From assembly GCA_029960045.1 (NCBI GenBank), contig JASCOV010000014.1, positions 23,731 to 87,730 of the forward strand: 64,000 bases of DNA. The letters run 5' to 3'. Origin of the DNA: Flavobacteriaceae bacterium PS02293 (GTDB lineage: Bacteria; Bacteroidota; Bacteroidia; Flavobacteriales; Weeksellaceae). Shown piece by piece: positions 15,987 through 24,769 of this stretch. The translations under genes and the position numbers were made by a program. Under the pieces are notes generated by a model that ran no database searches, was not told where the DNA came from, and worked only from the letters and a program-made list of their open reading frames with translations. Numbering within the stretch: position 1 is the first letter of the stretch; every line of letters starts with the position of its first letter.

Positions 15987-16937
15987 TTAAGCTCCTTTCA
16001 AAGCTTTGATTTTCTCAGTCAGTGCAGGAATGATTTGGAAAGCGTCGCCCACTACGCCATAATCCGCAGATTTGAAGAATGGTGCTTCCGCATCGTTATT
16101 AATCACAACAATTGTCTTGGAACTGTTGACACCCGCCAAATGCTGAATTGCTCCGGAAATACCAACTGCGATGTAAAGATTCGGAGAAATTGCTTTTCCA
16201 GTTTGTCCAACGTGCTCTGTGTGTGGTCTCCAGCCGATATCGGAAACCGGTTTGGAACAAGCTGTTGCTGCGCCCAAAACGTTTGCCAAATCTTCGATCA
16301 TTCCCCAGTTTTCAGGACCTTTCAGACCTCTACCAGCGGAAACTACAACTTCTGCTTCTTTAAGATCCAATTTTCCTGAAGACTGCTCGTGATTGATCAC
16401 CTTAGTATCTTCATTTGCGATGCTTAATTCTTTCACTTCTTCTGAACCAGGCGCTGCATTTTCTTTAACACCATAAGCATTTTGAGAAACTGTTACGATA
16501 ACACCCGCTGCATCAGCTTTTGCGTGCATAAAGCCTTTCCCCGAGAAAGCTCTTCTTTTCACTTGGAAAGGAGAAGTACTTTCAGGAACATCAATCGCAT
16601 TAGTAATCAAAGAATAATTTTTCTGAATTGCCAACATTGGTGCAATTGAAGATGCGTCTGTAGTATGAGGAAAAACGATAACGTTGCCATCAAAAACCTC
16701 GCTCACCGCCTGTGCATAAGCTTTTGAACTGAAGTTTTTGAGACCTTCATCTTTTACATTAATGACTTTATCTGCGCCATACTTGTAAAGTAAATCTGAA
16801 GAATCTGTAGGATTAATGGAAATCGCAGTCACTGAATCTCCAGTTTTTGCTGCAATTGCTTTTGCATAAGAAACGGCTTCAAATGCTGCTTTTTTATAAA
16901 TTCCGTTTATATTTTCTGCGTATACGAATACTGCCAT
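15987..16937 (-). CDS. etfA: electron transfer flavoprotein subunit alpha
   Basis: 316 residues. The C-terminal FAD-binding domain shows VVSAGRGLKGPENW, GATACSKPVSDIGWRPHTEHVGQTG, and LYIAVGISGAIQHLAGVNSSKTIVVINND, all hallmark segments. It forms the alpha-beta heterodimer with EtfB, which is encoded 41 nt upstream. The pair passes electrons from acyl-CoA and other dehydrogenases to the quinone pool. Confidence 0.97.
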   Translation of the reverse strand: MAVFVYAENINGIYKKAAFEAVSYAKAIAAKTGDSVTAISINPTDSSDLLYKYGADKVINVKDEGLKNFSSKAYAQAVSEVFDGNVIVFPHTTDASSIAPMLAIQKNYSLITNAIDVPESTSPFQVKRRAFSGKGFMHAKADAAGVIVTVSQNAYGVKENAAPGSEEVKELSIANEDTKVINHEQSSGKLDLKEAEVVVSAGRGLKGPENWGMIEDLANVLGAATACSKPVSDIGWRPHTEHVGQTGKAISPNLYIAVGISGAIQHLAGVNSSKTIVVINNDAEAPFFKSADYGVVGDAFQIIPALTEKIKALKGA

Positions 16938-16978
16938 TTTGTTTGATTTAAAGATTAAAAAATTAAATGATTAAAAGA

Positions 16979-17725
16979 TTAGATCACTTTCGCTTCTTCG
17001 TGAAGTAATCTTACCAATTCGTCCAGGTTATCTGCAGAAACCAATTTCACGGCCGCTCTTGGTGCAACACTGTCGAAAGAAACTGCCTCAACTTTCACTT
17101 CTGAATTTGAAGGTTCTACTACAACTAATGCTTTAGTTCTTGCAGACATAATTCCTCTCATATTCGGGATGATCAGATCTTTTTCGTCTACCAAACCTTT
17201 TTGACCTGCAACAACAGCCGGTAATTTTACAGAAATCGTTTCTTTTCCACCTTCGATTTCTCTTACAGCCGTGGCTTCCGAACCATTAACTTCCAATCCA
17301 ACAGATGCATTCACGAAAGGGAAATTAAGCAATTGAGCCACCATTCCTGGAACCGCACCACCATTATAATCGATAGATTCTTTTCCCATTAGGATCAATT
17401 CGTAACCGCCATCCTGAGCAACTTTTGCGATTTCTTTAGCTACAGAGAAACTGTCTTTAGCTTCAGTATTAACTCTGATGGCGTCATTGGCTCCGATTGC
17501 TAAAGCTTTTCTGATAACCGCTTCTGTTCCCGCGTCTCCAACATTTACAACTGTTACGGTTGCGCCTTGAGATTCTTGTAATTTTATAGCTTTTGTCAAA
17601 GCAAATTCGTCCAAAGGATTGATGACCCATTGGATTCCATTTTTGTCGAATGCAGACTTGTCTGCCGTAAAGTTAATTTTACTTGTAGTGTCTGGTACAC
17701 TACTAATACAAACTAATATTTTCAT
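16979..17725 (-). CDS. etfB: electron transfer flavoprotein subunit beta
   Basis: 248 residues of the adenine-nucleotide alpha-hydrolase fold. It starts with KILVCISSVPDTTSKI and has NPLDEFALTKAIKLQE near 37-52. The AMP-binding stretch is VAKEIAKVAQDGGYELILMGKESIDYNGGAVPGMVAQLL near 94-132. First gene of the etfBA operon. The 221-bp upstream gap has a 12-bp palindrome TATGCATGCATA but no clear promoter match. Confidence 0.97.
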   Translation of the reverse strand: MKILVCISSVPDTTSKINFTADKSAFDKNGIQWVINPLDEFALTKAIKLQESQGATVTVVNVGDAGTEAVIRKALAIGANDAIRVNTEAKDSFSVAKEIAKVAQDGGYELILMGKESIDYNGGAVPGMVAQLLNFPFVNASVGLEVNGSEATAVREIEGGKETISVKLPAVVAGQKGLVDEKDLIIPNMRGIMSARTKALVVVEPSNSEVKVEAVSFDSVAPRAAVKLVSADNLDELVRLLHEEAKVI

Positions 17726-17946
17726 TTTATTGTGATATATTTTGTTATATGAATTTGGCTAATTTATATAAAAAATGCTATGCATGCATAATTTATTGTT
17801 ATTTATTAAATAGGATTCTGTAAGCCTTTATTAATCGGGTATTTAGAATACTTACAAATAACAAACCCGATGAACATTGACTAATTTGGTAAAAAATCAA
17901 TCACATTTTTATAACTAATTAAGGTGGGAATTTAATTTTAAATAAA

Positions 17947-18648
17947 TTATTTCTTAACCTGACTTGCTCTAAATTCAATTTTACTTGGCAAAACTCTTGG
18001 ATTCATATTCAGCATATCTAGGACGAGATTTCCCATATCTTCCGGCTGAATTTTCCATTCATCTTTTTCCGAAGGAACATTTCCGTTGAAATATGTGGCT
18101 ACAGAACCTGGCATTATTACAGAAACCTTAATGTTATATTTTCTAAGATCAATCATTGCTGCTTGTGTGAAACCTACAACTCCAAACTTCGAAGCGTTGT
18201 AGCCAGCGCCATTTTCGAAGAAATTAGTTCCTGCAAGACTTGCGATAGTGATGTAGTAACCTTCAGATTTTTTCAGTTCCTCTACCGAAGCTTTTAGTGA
18301 ATAGAAACAGCCTGTCAGATTGGTTTCTTGCATAGTATTCCAATCTTCGATACTTAATTCATCAACTGGTTTGAAAACTCCTAAACCTGCATTGGCGATC
18401 ACAACATCTAAACTTCCGAATCTCTCTGTGATTTTGGATATGGCATTCTCTTCATCTGCAAAATTCCTAACATCTGAGCTTACTCCGAAAATACTTTCTG
18501 AAATGATTTTAAGTTCCGAAACAGCTTTGTCGACATCTTCCTGTTTTCTTCCGCTGATGGCAACTTTGTGACCGTTTTTCAATAAGACTTCTGCAATTCC
18601 AAAACCGATTCCTTTGGTTCCGCCTGTGATGTATATTACTTTTGACAT
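17947..18648 (-). CDS. SDR family oxidoreductase
   Basis: 233 residues of the classical SDR type. Features are TGGTKGIGFGIA at residues 8-19 (cofactor), VIANAGLGVF near 84, the catalytic serine in ITIASLAG, YNASKFG as catalytic YxxxK, and VIMPGSVAT after it. The substrate cannot be told. It lies 55 nt downstream of the dipeptidase gene, beyond that gene's terminator, so it is probably a separate unit. Confidence 0.92.
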   Translation of the reverse strand: MSKVIYITGGTKGIGFGIAEVLLKNGHKVAISGRKQEDVDKAVSELKIISESIFGVSSDVRNFADEENAISKITERFGSLDVVIANAGLGVFKPVDELSIEDWNTMQETNLTGCFYSLKASVEELKKSEGYYITIASLAGTNFFENGAGYNASKFGVVGFTQAAMIDLRKYNIKVSVIMPGSVATYFNGNVPSEKDEWKIQPEDMGNLVLDMLNMNPRVLPSKIEFRASQVKK

Positions 18649-18674
18649 AATTTTTATTTTTTAATATTAACAAA

Positions 18675-18696
18675 AAAGACAGCCTAAACTGTCTTT
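18675..18696 (-). terminator. intrinsic terminator of the M20 dipeptidase gene
   Basis: AAAGACAG / CTGTCTTT stem with a 6-nt loop, followed on the minus strand by TTTTGTTAATA. Confidence 0.8.
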
Positions 18697-18702
18697 AATT
18701 TT

Positions 18703-20085
18703 TTATCCTTTTGCGTAAAACTCAAAGAAATAAGGGATGCTTTCTATTCCTTTGTAGTAGTTGTAAAGTCCGTAATGCTCGTTCGGTGAATGGATAGCGT
18801 CGGAATCCAAACCGAATCCCATCAATACAGATTTTGCGCCCAAGACTTTCTCGAACAAAGATGTAATTGGAATACTTCCGCCACTTCTGTACGGCAATAC
18901 TTCTTTCCCGAAGGCTTTTTCCATTGCATTTTTTGCAGCCTGAAATTCTTTGGTATTGCTTTCCAAAACGTAAGGCATTCCGCCGTGGTGAGGTGTTACT
19001 TTTACTTTTACGCTTTTCGGCGCAATCTTTTCGAAATATTTTGTGAATTTTTCTGTGATTTCTTCTGGTGTTTGGTTTGGAACGAGTCTCATTGAAATTT
19101 TAGCAAAAGCTTTGGAAGCAATCACTGTTTTGGCACCTTCACCTGTATAACCACCCCAGATTCCATTAACATCTAAAGTTGGTCTGATCGATGCTCTTTC
19201 CAAAGTCGTGTAACCTTCCTCTCCCTGAATATCATTAAGACCAATCGATTTTTTGTAACCTTCCTGATCATCTTTCAGTTTGTTCATTTCTGCTCTGTCT
19301 TCATTGGAAACAATCAAAACATTGTCATAAAAACCATCAATTGTTATGTGTCCTTTCTCATCAATCAAATCCCCAATCAACTTTGATAAAACATTGATTG
19401 GATTCGGAACTGCACCACCGTAAAGTCCTGAATGCAGGTCACGATTCGGGCCTTCTACCTCAACTTCCACATAACTTAACCCACGCAAACCTGTTGTAAC
19501 AGTCGGCTGCTCGTTAGAATAAATATGTGTATCAGAAATCAAAATGACATCACAACTCAACTTGTCTTTATTATCTTCTAAGAAATCTGCCAAACTTGCA
19601 GAGCCAACTTCTTCTTCTCCTTCAATCAAAAACTTGACATTACAAGGCAGAGAATCTGTTTTCATCATCGCTTCAAAAGCTTTGACGTGCATAAAGAATT
19701 GTCCTTTGTCATCCGCGGAACCTCTTGCAAAGATGGCACCTTCCGGATGAAGCTCTGTTGTTTTCACAACTGGCTCAAATGGATCGCTTGTCCATAATTC
19801 CAAAGGATCGGCCGGCTGAACATCGTAATGTCCGTAAACCAAAACTGTTGGTAAGTTGGCATCAATAATTTTTTCTCCAAAAACGATTGGATAGCCTTTG
19901 GTTTGAAGAATTTCTACATTGTCTGCTCCGGCAACTTCAAGATGTCTTGCTACTTCGTCAGCACATTTCAGAACTTCTGATTTGTAAGCTGGATCCGCGC
20001 TGATGGAAGCGATTCTAAGAATGTCGAAAAGTTCGTCGAGAAAACGTTGTTTGTTTTCGTTGATGTATGTTTGTGTTGTACTCAT
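18703..20085 (-). CDS. M20/M25/M40 family dipeptidase
   Basis: 460 residues of a zinc metallopeptidase. Metal-site motifs are VYGHYDVQPAD near residues 83-93, ARGSADDKGQFFMH near 119-132 and IEGEEEVGS near 154-162. A dimerisation insert and the C-terminal HSPNEHYGL complete the family pattern. It hydrolyses dipeptides in the cytoplasm. The start at 20085 lies just downstream of dispersed repeat B. Confidence 0.95.
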   Translation of the reverse strand: MSTTQTYINENKQRFLDELFDILRIASISADPAYKSEVLKCADEVARHLEVAGADNVEILQTKGYPIVFGEKIIDANLPTVLVYGHYDVQPADPLELWTSDPFEPVVKTTELHPEGAIFARGSADDKGQFFMHVKAFEAMMKTDSLPCNVKFLIEGEEEVGSASLADFLEDNKDKLSCDVILISDTHIYSNEQPTVTTGLRGLSYVEVEVEGPNRDLHSGLYGGAVPNPINVLSKLIGDLIDEKGHITIDGFYDNVLIVSNEDRAEMNKLKDDQEGYKKSIGLNDIQGEEGYTTLERASIRPTLDVNGIWGGYTGEGAKTVIASKAFAKISMRLVPNQTPEEITEKFTKYFEKIAPKSVKVKVTPHHGGMPYVLESNTKEFQAAKNAMEKAFGKEVLPYRSGGSIPITSLFEKVLGAKSVLMGFGLDSDAIHSPNEHYGLYNYYKGIESIPYFFEFYAKG

Positions 20086-20106
20086 TTTTAATTATAATTA
20101 TTTTTT

Positions 20107-20169
20107 GAACGCAAAGTGCGCAAATATTTTTTTAATTATTGAAAATATTTTAAGTTTTGCAAAGGCACG
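20107..20169. repeat. dispersed repeat B, copy 2 (5' UTR of the dipeptidase gene)
   Basis: Begins GAACGCAAAGTGCGCAAA and ends TTGCAAAGGCACG; the same block as 606-672. It is placed 22 nt upstream of a start codon, as in copy 1. Confidence 0.7.
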
Positions 20170-20259
20170 TCGACAGCCTCAGCATAAATTTCAAACTCAT
20201 CAAAGAAAACAATAACCACATTGATATATTTTTTTCTTTATATGAGGTTCGTAAAAATA

Positions 20260-20289
20260 AAAAATGTCCTGCAAACGCAAGACATTTTT
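20260..20289 (-). terminator. intrinsic terminator of the small lipoprotein gene
   Basis: AAAAATGTC (20260-20268) pairs with GACATTTTT (20281-20289), extended by TGC/GCA inside. An A-rich tract on the left gives U residues on the minus-strand transcript. Confidence 0.75.
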
Positions 20290-20315
20290 ATTATAATATT
20301 TTTATAAAATTCTGA

Positions 20316-20570
20316 TTAATGATCAGCCTCTACAGCTATTGGTGCAGTAACTTTGGAATCGTGACCAGCAGTTTTTGCTGTATCTGCCACAACGTGAGTC
20401 GTTGTTTTAGCTGAATCCTCAGCTGGCTTGTAAGTTCCGTGAGGCGCATTTGGGTCATCGTATCTTACGACCTCATCTGTTTTTACAATACGTCCTTTGT
20501 TCCCTCCAGCAGGAAGATCACAAGAAACAACTAGAATAGCGGAAGCCAACAATATCACTGATTTTTTCAT
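20316..20570 (-). CDS. small lipoprotein of unknown function
   Basis: 84 residues. The signal MKKSVILLASAILVVSC ends in a lipobox with cysteine at residue 17. The mature part is short, Thr/Ala/Lys-rich and probably disordered (EDSAKTTTHVVADTAKT). It is the last host gene before the prophage. No family recognised. Confidence 0.75.
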   Translation of the reverse strand: MKKSVILLASAILVVSCDLPAGGNKGRIVKTDEVVRYDDPNAPHGTYKPAEDSAKTTTHVVADTAKTAGHDSKVTAPIAVEADH

Positions 20571-20826
20571 ATGTATATCTTATATTATTAATAGGTCATA
20601 TGCAATCGCCATCTTTAATATTACTAGGTTTTAATTAAATTTTGACATATGGCGATGTCATTCTTATAATTTTGATGCGTCAAAAGTAGTGAAATTGAGA
20701 TTTTCTGCAAAATGTTTTTTTGTAAAATGTTCGCTGTACAATGTATTATATAATAAGTCTAATTAATTCGCCTCAATTTTATAACAAATCTGAAATCAAA
20801 GGACAAATGGTGCAACTCTGCGAAGC

Positions 20827-20839
20827 GCAGCCCGGCTTG
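20827..20839. repeat. left fragment of repeat A interrupted by the prophage
   Basis: GCAGCCCGGCTTG is the first 13 bases of repeat A (compare 833 and 15788). The next base starts phage sequence. The remaining part of the element appears at 56636-56714, beginning with the same CTTG. Confidence 0.85.
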
Positions 20840-20859
20840 TAGGGCATTGATAATAAAAA

Positions 20860-20875
20860 GTCAAAATTAATAAAA
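20860..20875. repeat. left terminal inverted repeat, probable MuA site
   Basis: GTCAAAATTAATAAAA; its inverted counterpart at 56600-56615 differs at one base and is equally 20 nt from the phage end. Confidence 0.75.
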
Positions 20876-21345
20876 AGCAAAAAAGGGTGAAAACCTTTAT
20901 TAATAGGCTTTTACAACGATAAAATCAAAAATATTTAATTTTCAAAAAGTAAAATTAACTACATTTTACTACCTTTTAATTACTACTCTCTATTGCTTTA
21001 AATACCTTTATTTAAGATAAAATTACTTATATAACACACAAACGCCCAAAAACTACTATCAAAGAGGTTTTTGGGCGTTTTTATTGTGTTTAAAAACCTG
21101 TTTAAAGACCTTTTAAAGATTGTAGGAATTCTTTTTTGCAAGATATAATCTATTATGTAAAAATAACTGATGCGGTTATCGTTGGGGTTAGTTTTGGGGT
21201 TATAAAAAATAGAAAATAATTCTGTCAGATAGTGTAATTTATATCATTATATCAGACGAAAAAGCAATTTAATTATGTGAGTTGACAGGGTAATGATAAT
21301 AAAAAAACAGCAGTTATTTATGTTAAATGACTGAAAAACAGCGTC
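20876..21345. other. non-coding left end of the prophage
   Basis: No gene is evident. It holds an AT-rich end region (a weak hairpin AAAACCT...AGGCTTTT near 20890-20912 has a stronger analogue at the right end, 56550-56580), the strong terminator at 21040-21080, and a GT-rich stretch with GGGGTTA repeated near 21184-21202. Transposase sites are expected here but only the outermost could be identified. Confidence 0.6.
21040..21080. terminator. strong bidirectional terminator in the phage left end
   Basis: AAACGCCCAAAAAC (21040-21053) and GTTTTTGGGCGTTT (21067-21080) give a 14-bp perfect stem with flanking A and T tracts. It would stop repressor-strand transcription leaving the phage and host transcription entering it. 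Confidence 0.88.
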
Positions 21346-22056
21346 TTAAGACATAGTATTGTATCTTACGCTTGCTTTTATCATGGCTATGGCTGTTATA
21401 TGCTTGATATTTATGTCTTTCGATTGATGATGTTGATTTTGGCTTACTAATTTCACGAAATCCTCCCCTTTTTCAGATTTCTGAACAAATTTCACGGTCA
21501 CATACTCTTCCCAATCGCCAATTTTTACGCTTAATAGATACATTTCTCCGTAAAAGATATTATCAACCGATGTTTGTTTATATAGTATGATATCTCCAGA
21601 TTTTAATAATGGATACATACTGTCCCCGGTTACGGATATGGCACCATCGCACTTCGGTAAATTCGGTATTTTGATTGTATCTAGTACTCTATGAGGTTTT
21701 CCAGTGTCAAATAGTTCTTGAAGTCCTGCGGTTGCCTCCAGATCATAAAAGGGAACTTCTTGCATTCCTACTATAGCATCTTTGGTCTTTCTTCCTTTAT
21801 ATAATTGTAAAGATTCGTTTACCTCTCCGAGGTTGAGCTTCTTTAGCATATTAGGAGAATCATCTAGTACCCACAATGGATTAATATCACTGTAGGTAAA
21901 TAGAAACTTTTCTAGTGTATCTGTTTTGATAGTTGTATTTGCATTAAATGGTTTGCTCAAACTACCATTAGACAGCCCTATCTCCCTTTCAGCGGTCGTT
22001 GGCTTGATATTCTTAAAATCAAGATATTCCTTGAGTTTTCCAACAATATTTGTCAT
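21346..22056 (-). CDS. phage repressor, HTH plus S24 (LexA-like) peptidase
   Basis: 236 residues. The N-terminal ~70 residues form a helix-turn-helix (TTAEREIGLSNGSLSKPFN). The C-terminal S24 domain has the self-cleavage serine in SVTGDSMYPL (residue ~146) and the lysine in YVTVKFV (residue ~189). Expected to hold lysogeny and to be inactivated by RecA-stimulated self-cleavage. It is divergent from the early operon across a 97-bp region with two operator-like palindromes. Confidence 0.93.
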   Translation of the reverse strand: MTNIVGKLKEYLDFKNIKPTTAEREIGLSNGSLSKPFNANTTIKTDTLEKFLFTYSDINPLWVLDDSPNMLKKLNLGEVNESLQLYKGRKTKDAIVGMQEVPFYDLEATAGLQELFDTGKPHRVLDTIKIPNLPKCDGAISVTGDSMYPLLKSGDIILYKQTSVDNIFYGEMYLLSVKIGDWEEYVTVKFVQKSEKGEDFVKLVSQNQHHQSKDINIKHITAIAMIKASVRYNTMS

Positions 22057-22070
22057 AGTTTAAAAATAAT

Positions 22071-22124
22071 TAGAAAGTTTTCTCTAAAATATTTGGTCAA
22101 TAGAAAACTTTCTATTTATATTTG
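22071..22124. promoter_or_regulatory. lysogeny switch: two operators and the early promoter
   Basis: TAGAAAGTTTTCT (22071-22083) and AGAAAACTTTCTA (22102-22114) are exact inverted copies, each itself nearly palindromic, spaced 31 bp. A plus-strand promoter TTG (22093-22095), 21 nt, TATATTTG (22117-22124) has the right operator between its boxes. A minus-strand promoter for the repressor could overlap the left one. Repressor binding here is inference. Confidence 0.75.
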
Positions 22125-22153
22125 TCGAGATATTGAGACAAAAATAAGACAAA

Positions 22154-22432
22154 ATGAAAATACAAAGTGTACGGGAAACCGTAAAACCAGAAAAAAAACC
22201 AAAAATTTATTTTGATCCGTCAACTCCGGAAGAGGTAGAACACTTGGAAGTATTGCAAGGACTATTGTCTGATAAAAGGCGTGGAGATTGGGATTTAGCT
22301 GCTGAAATCGTAGGGATTTCAAGATTCTCAGTCGAAAAAGCATTTTTAAGAGTGTATTCTAAGAATCACACTGAAGCTGTTGCCGCCTTAAAAGCTGTCA
22401 TCGAAAATCGTAGAAAACTCCTAAAACAATAG
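22154..22432 (+). CDS. small DNA-binding protein, first early gene
   Basis: 92 residues; a Lys/Pro-rich N-terminus, then a helix-turn-helix-like segment DWDLAAEIVGISRFSVEKAFLRVY (about residues 43-66) and a basic helix at the end. By position, immediately downstream of the early promoter, it resembles Ner/Cro-type early regulators of Mu-like phages. The role is inferred from position. Confidence 0.7.
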   Translation: MKIQSVRETVKPEKKPKIYFDPSTPEEVEHLEVLQGLLSDKRRGDWDLAAEIVGISRFSVEKAFLRVYSKNHTEAVAALKAVIENRRKLLKQ

Positions 22433-22434
22433 AT

Positions 22435-22584
22435 ATGAAAAAGCTAATCACATTTATTCCTTACAGAAAGCACACCGCCAAAGTGATAAAATCTTATTTC
22501 CACATCATTTTTTTGAATTGGCATTTCGACTGGCATTACAAAACTGATTTTAATAGTGCAGGAACGCCGAGGATAGCACAATAA
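22435..22584 (+). CDS. 49-residue basic phage protein
   Basis: Starts MKKLITFIPYRKHTAKVIKS two bases after the previous stop. Rich in Lys, His and aromatic residues (NWHFDWHYK). Tight spacing in the early operon favours a real gene; no family recognised. Confidence 0.55.
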   Translation: MKKLITFIPYRKHTAKVIKSYFHIIFLNWHFDWHYKTDFNSAGTPRIAQ

Positions 22585-22622
22585 AAAAGACTGTGGCGGA
22601 CAGCTTGGAAAGACAAGCATTC

Positions 22623-22707
22623 GGGGAGTATAGCTTAGTTAGGTTAGAGCAAGGGTTGCAACACAAAACAGTGCCTAAGGTCGGCGGTTCGATTCCGTCA
22701 CTCTCCA
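22623..22707 (+). tRNA. tRNA-like RNA with an abnormal anticodon arm
   Basis: A 7-bp acceptor GGGGAGT/ACTCTCC plus discriminator A, a D-arm GCTT-AGTTAGGTTA-GAGC, and a textbook T-arm GGCGG-TTCGATT-CCGTC are all present. Between the D and variable regions the anticodon arm is wrong. It starts AGGG-TTGCAAC, which looks like a tRNA-Cys(GCA) loop, but the 3' strand is about 12 nt too far away and only AGG/CCT pairs. CAC/GTG with loop AAAACA can stack on it, leaving a 7-nt bulge GTTGCAA. There are also three bases instead of two between acceptor and D stems. Total 85 nt, no encoded CCA. A decayed tRNA, a tRNA mimic or an inserted tRNA are possible. It lies 36 nt upstream of MuA. Confidence 0.6.
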
Positions 22708-22742
22708 CATAATTAACAACCATTTAAACACCGTTTAAATCT

Positions 22743-24767
22743 ATGTTTGAGTATTACAATAACACTTTATGCGTTCAAGCGAACTGGCTCAATGAGACGG
22801 GCGTTATTTCCTTTAATAACTTGAAGCAATTGGCAAGCAAAGGTAAAATAAAAAAAGCCCGCAATGGCGGTGGTCTTGGCAATCCTGCCCTTTACGTTTA
22901 CAACTCCTTCCCGGAGCGGTTCAAAAATGTGATTGAACATGATATGGGTATCAATCCACACGAACAAAAAAGCACTATTCATTTTTCTGAGTTTCTAGCC
23001 TCGGATGAAAACGCTTCCGCCTATTTCGCTAATTATGAACTTGAGGACGGACGATATCTATCAGAAGCCAACAGCGATGCAGTTGAGCAATACACAGCTA
23101 ACGTTGTAGTTTTCAATGCGATCAATAAAGTGATAGTCAAAGTGACGAACGCCAATCCGAAAATAAACAAAGCGGAGCTTTGGCAGAACATTGCGACATC
23201 TGTTCATAATATCAGCGATGATTTGAGATTCAGATATCCGTTTGATCTTCCTGAAAATCCCCAGGCACTTCGTGCAAAGTTCGAATCTTGTATTTTGAAA
23301 AAAGGAAATAAGAGATATCCAAGAACTGGACTCGAAGGATTGATTCATAATAACTATTGTAACAATCACTCTTTGAAGATCTCGCAGGAAGTTGGCGAAT
23401 GGCTGATTGCTTATTATTCTTTACCGATAAAATGTTCTATTCCGGAGCTTTTCATCGCTTACGAAAGAAACCGTTCAAAAACGGGATTTCCAAGGCTTTC
23501 CGAAAGTGGAATTCAGAATTTCATTATGAAACCGGAAAACGAAAGGATCTGGCTTCGACCTCGTGACGGCAAAGATGCTTACATCAATCGATTTGGTCAC
23601 AGTATCAAGAAAAACAAAGAGACCTTATTCCCGAATGCACATTGGGCGATTGATGGAACCAAGCTCGACACCATCCATATCAAGGATAACAAAAACAAAA
23701 TGGGTGCTGATATGAATATCGATGTAGTAATCGATGTTTACTCAGAAAAAATTCTCGGTTGGAGTCTTTCAGAATCTGAGACACACGTGGATCACTTCAA
23801 GGCTTTGAAGATGGCAGTTAACACAGCTTGTGCAAAACCTTACTTATTCACTTATGATGCACAGTCGGGTCACAAAACGAAGAAAATGCAGGAACTGTAC
23901 AGCAAAGTAGCAAATTCACATTATCATCATAAGGTTGGCAGGAAATCAAATCCAATTGAGCAGGTTTTTAACCGCTTTCAACAGCAGGTCATCGGAAAGC
24001 GTTGGTTTTCTGATAAACAGTCGATAAAAGCCAAGCAAAGCCGCTCACAAGTGAATGTTGATTTCATTAAAGAGTTCAAAGATGCGCTACCGACCAAAGA
24101 TGAACTTTACAAACACTTTATCGTAATGGTCAACGAGTGGAATGCAATGAAACATCCACGTTTCAACAAATCCAGAAACGAAGTTTATGCAACTGAATCA
24201 GAACACACGCAAGAACTGGACGCATTCGAACAAATCTCGATGTTCTGGCTGGAAGAATCCAAACCAAAAGCATATAAAAAAGGCGGAATGCTTATAACGG
24301 TTTCCGGAAAAGACTATGAGTTCGAGGTTTACGACAAAGACAATCAAGTTGATGAAATTTTTAGAGAAAAATATGTCAATACAAAGCTGATAATGTCTTA
24401 CGACCCAGAATATCTGGATCAGTACGTCAAACTCTACGAACTTAATGAGAAAGGACAAAAAGTATTTGTCGCCTATGCTCAGAAAAAGCGAGAACACAGC
24501 CAGATGATGAAATTCTCGACAGAAGACAGCAAAGCGCAATTACTGAAGGATATGGCGGTCAGAGACAGAGAAATGATGCGAGACTGGACAAAGTATCAGG
24601 AAATCGCAGAACGCACAGGTATCACACGAGAATCGCTAGTTGATGAACAAAACGCAATGATTGTCGATAATTTGGAATTAGACATGAAAATGCTAGCCTA
24701 CGGTACTAAAGAAGAGCAAATCAAGACAAACAAAAGATCCTTATTCGATCAAATAACAAGTAACTAG
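22743..24767 (+). CDS. Mu-type transposase A subunit
   Basis: 674 residues. The N-terminal winged-helix end-binding domain covers about 1-70 (LNETGVISFNNLKQLASKGKI). The DDE catalytic core has Asp ~304 in HWAIDGTKLD, Asp ~372 in TYDAQSG and Glu ~406 in SNPIEQVF, a spacing of 34 between the last two. A C-terminal domain of about 200 residues probably contacts MuB. It carries out strand transfer at the phage ends for integration and replicative transposition. Confidence 0.95.
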   Translation: MFEYYNNTLCVQANWLNETGVISFNNLKQLASKGKIKKARNGGGLGNPALYVYNSFPERFKNVIEHDMGINPHEQKSTIHFSEFLASDENASAYFANYELEDGRYLSEANSDAVEQYTANVVVFNAINKVIVKVTNANPKINKAELWQNIATSVHNISDDLRFRYPFDLPENPQALRAKFESCILKKGNKRYPRTGLEGLIHNNYCNNHSLKISQEVGEWLIAYYSLPIKCSIPELFIAYERNRSKTGFPRLSESGIQNFIMKPENERIWLRPRDGKDAYINRFGHSIKKNKETLFPNAHWAIDGTKLDTIHIKDNKNKMGADMNIDVVIDVYSEKILGWSLSESETHVDHFKALKMAVNTACAKPYLFTYDAQSGHKTKKMQELYSKVANSHYHHKVGRKSNPIEQVFNRFQQQVIGKRWFSDKQSIKAKQSRSQVNVDFIKEFKDALPTKDELYKHFIVMVNEWNAMKHPRFNKSRNEVYATESEHTQELDAFEQISMFWLEESKPKAYKKGGMLITVSGKDYEFEVYDKDNQVDEIFREKYVNTKLIMSYDPEYLDQYVKLYELNEKGQKVFVAYAQKKREHSQMMKFSTEDSKAQLLKDMAVRDREMMRDWTKYQEIAERTGITRESLVDEQNAMIVDNLELDMKMLAYGTKEEQIKTNKRSLFDQITSN

Positions 24768-24769
24768 AT

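Noticed and set aside
20916..20924. ACGATAAAA shared with 56530-56538 as a transposase site pair
   Set aside because: Nine bases in an AT-rich region, in direct rather than inverted orientation and at different distances from the ends; likely chance.
21184..21202. Tandem GGGGTTA-like motif near the phage left end as a possible att core or telomere-like repeat
   Set aside because: Only two imperfect copies, inside the phage and not matched at the right end; the ends are better defined by the split repeat and the inverted 16-mers.
22623..22707. Calling an ordinary tRNA-Cys gene
   Set aside because: The anticodon stem cannot form with normal geometry and the RNA is 12 bases too long, so only a tRNA-like call is supported.
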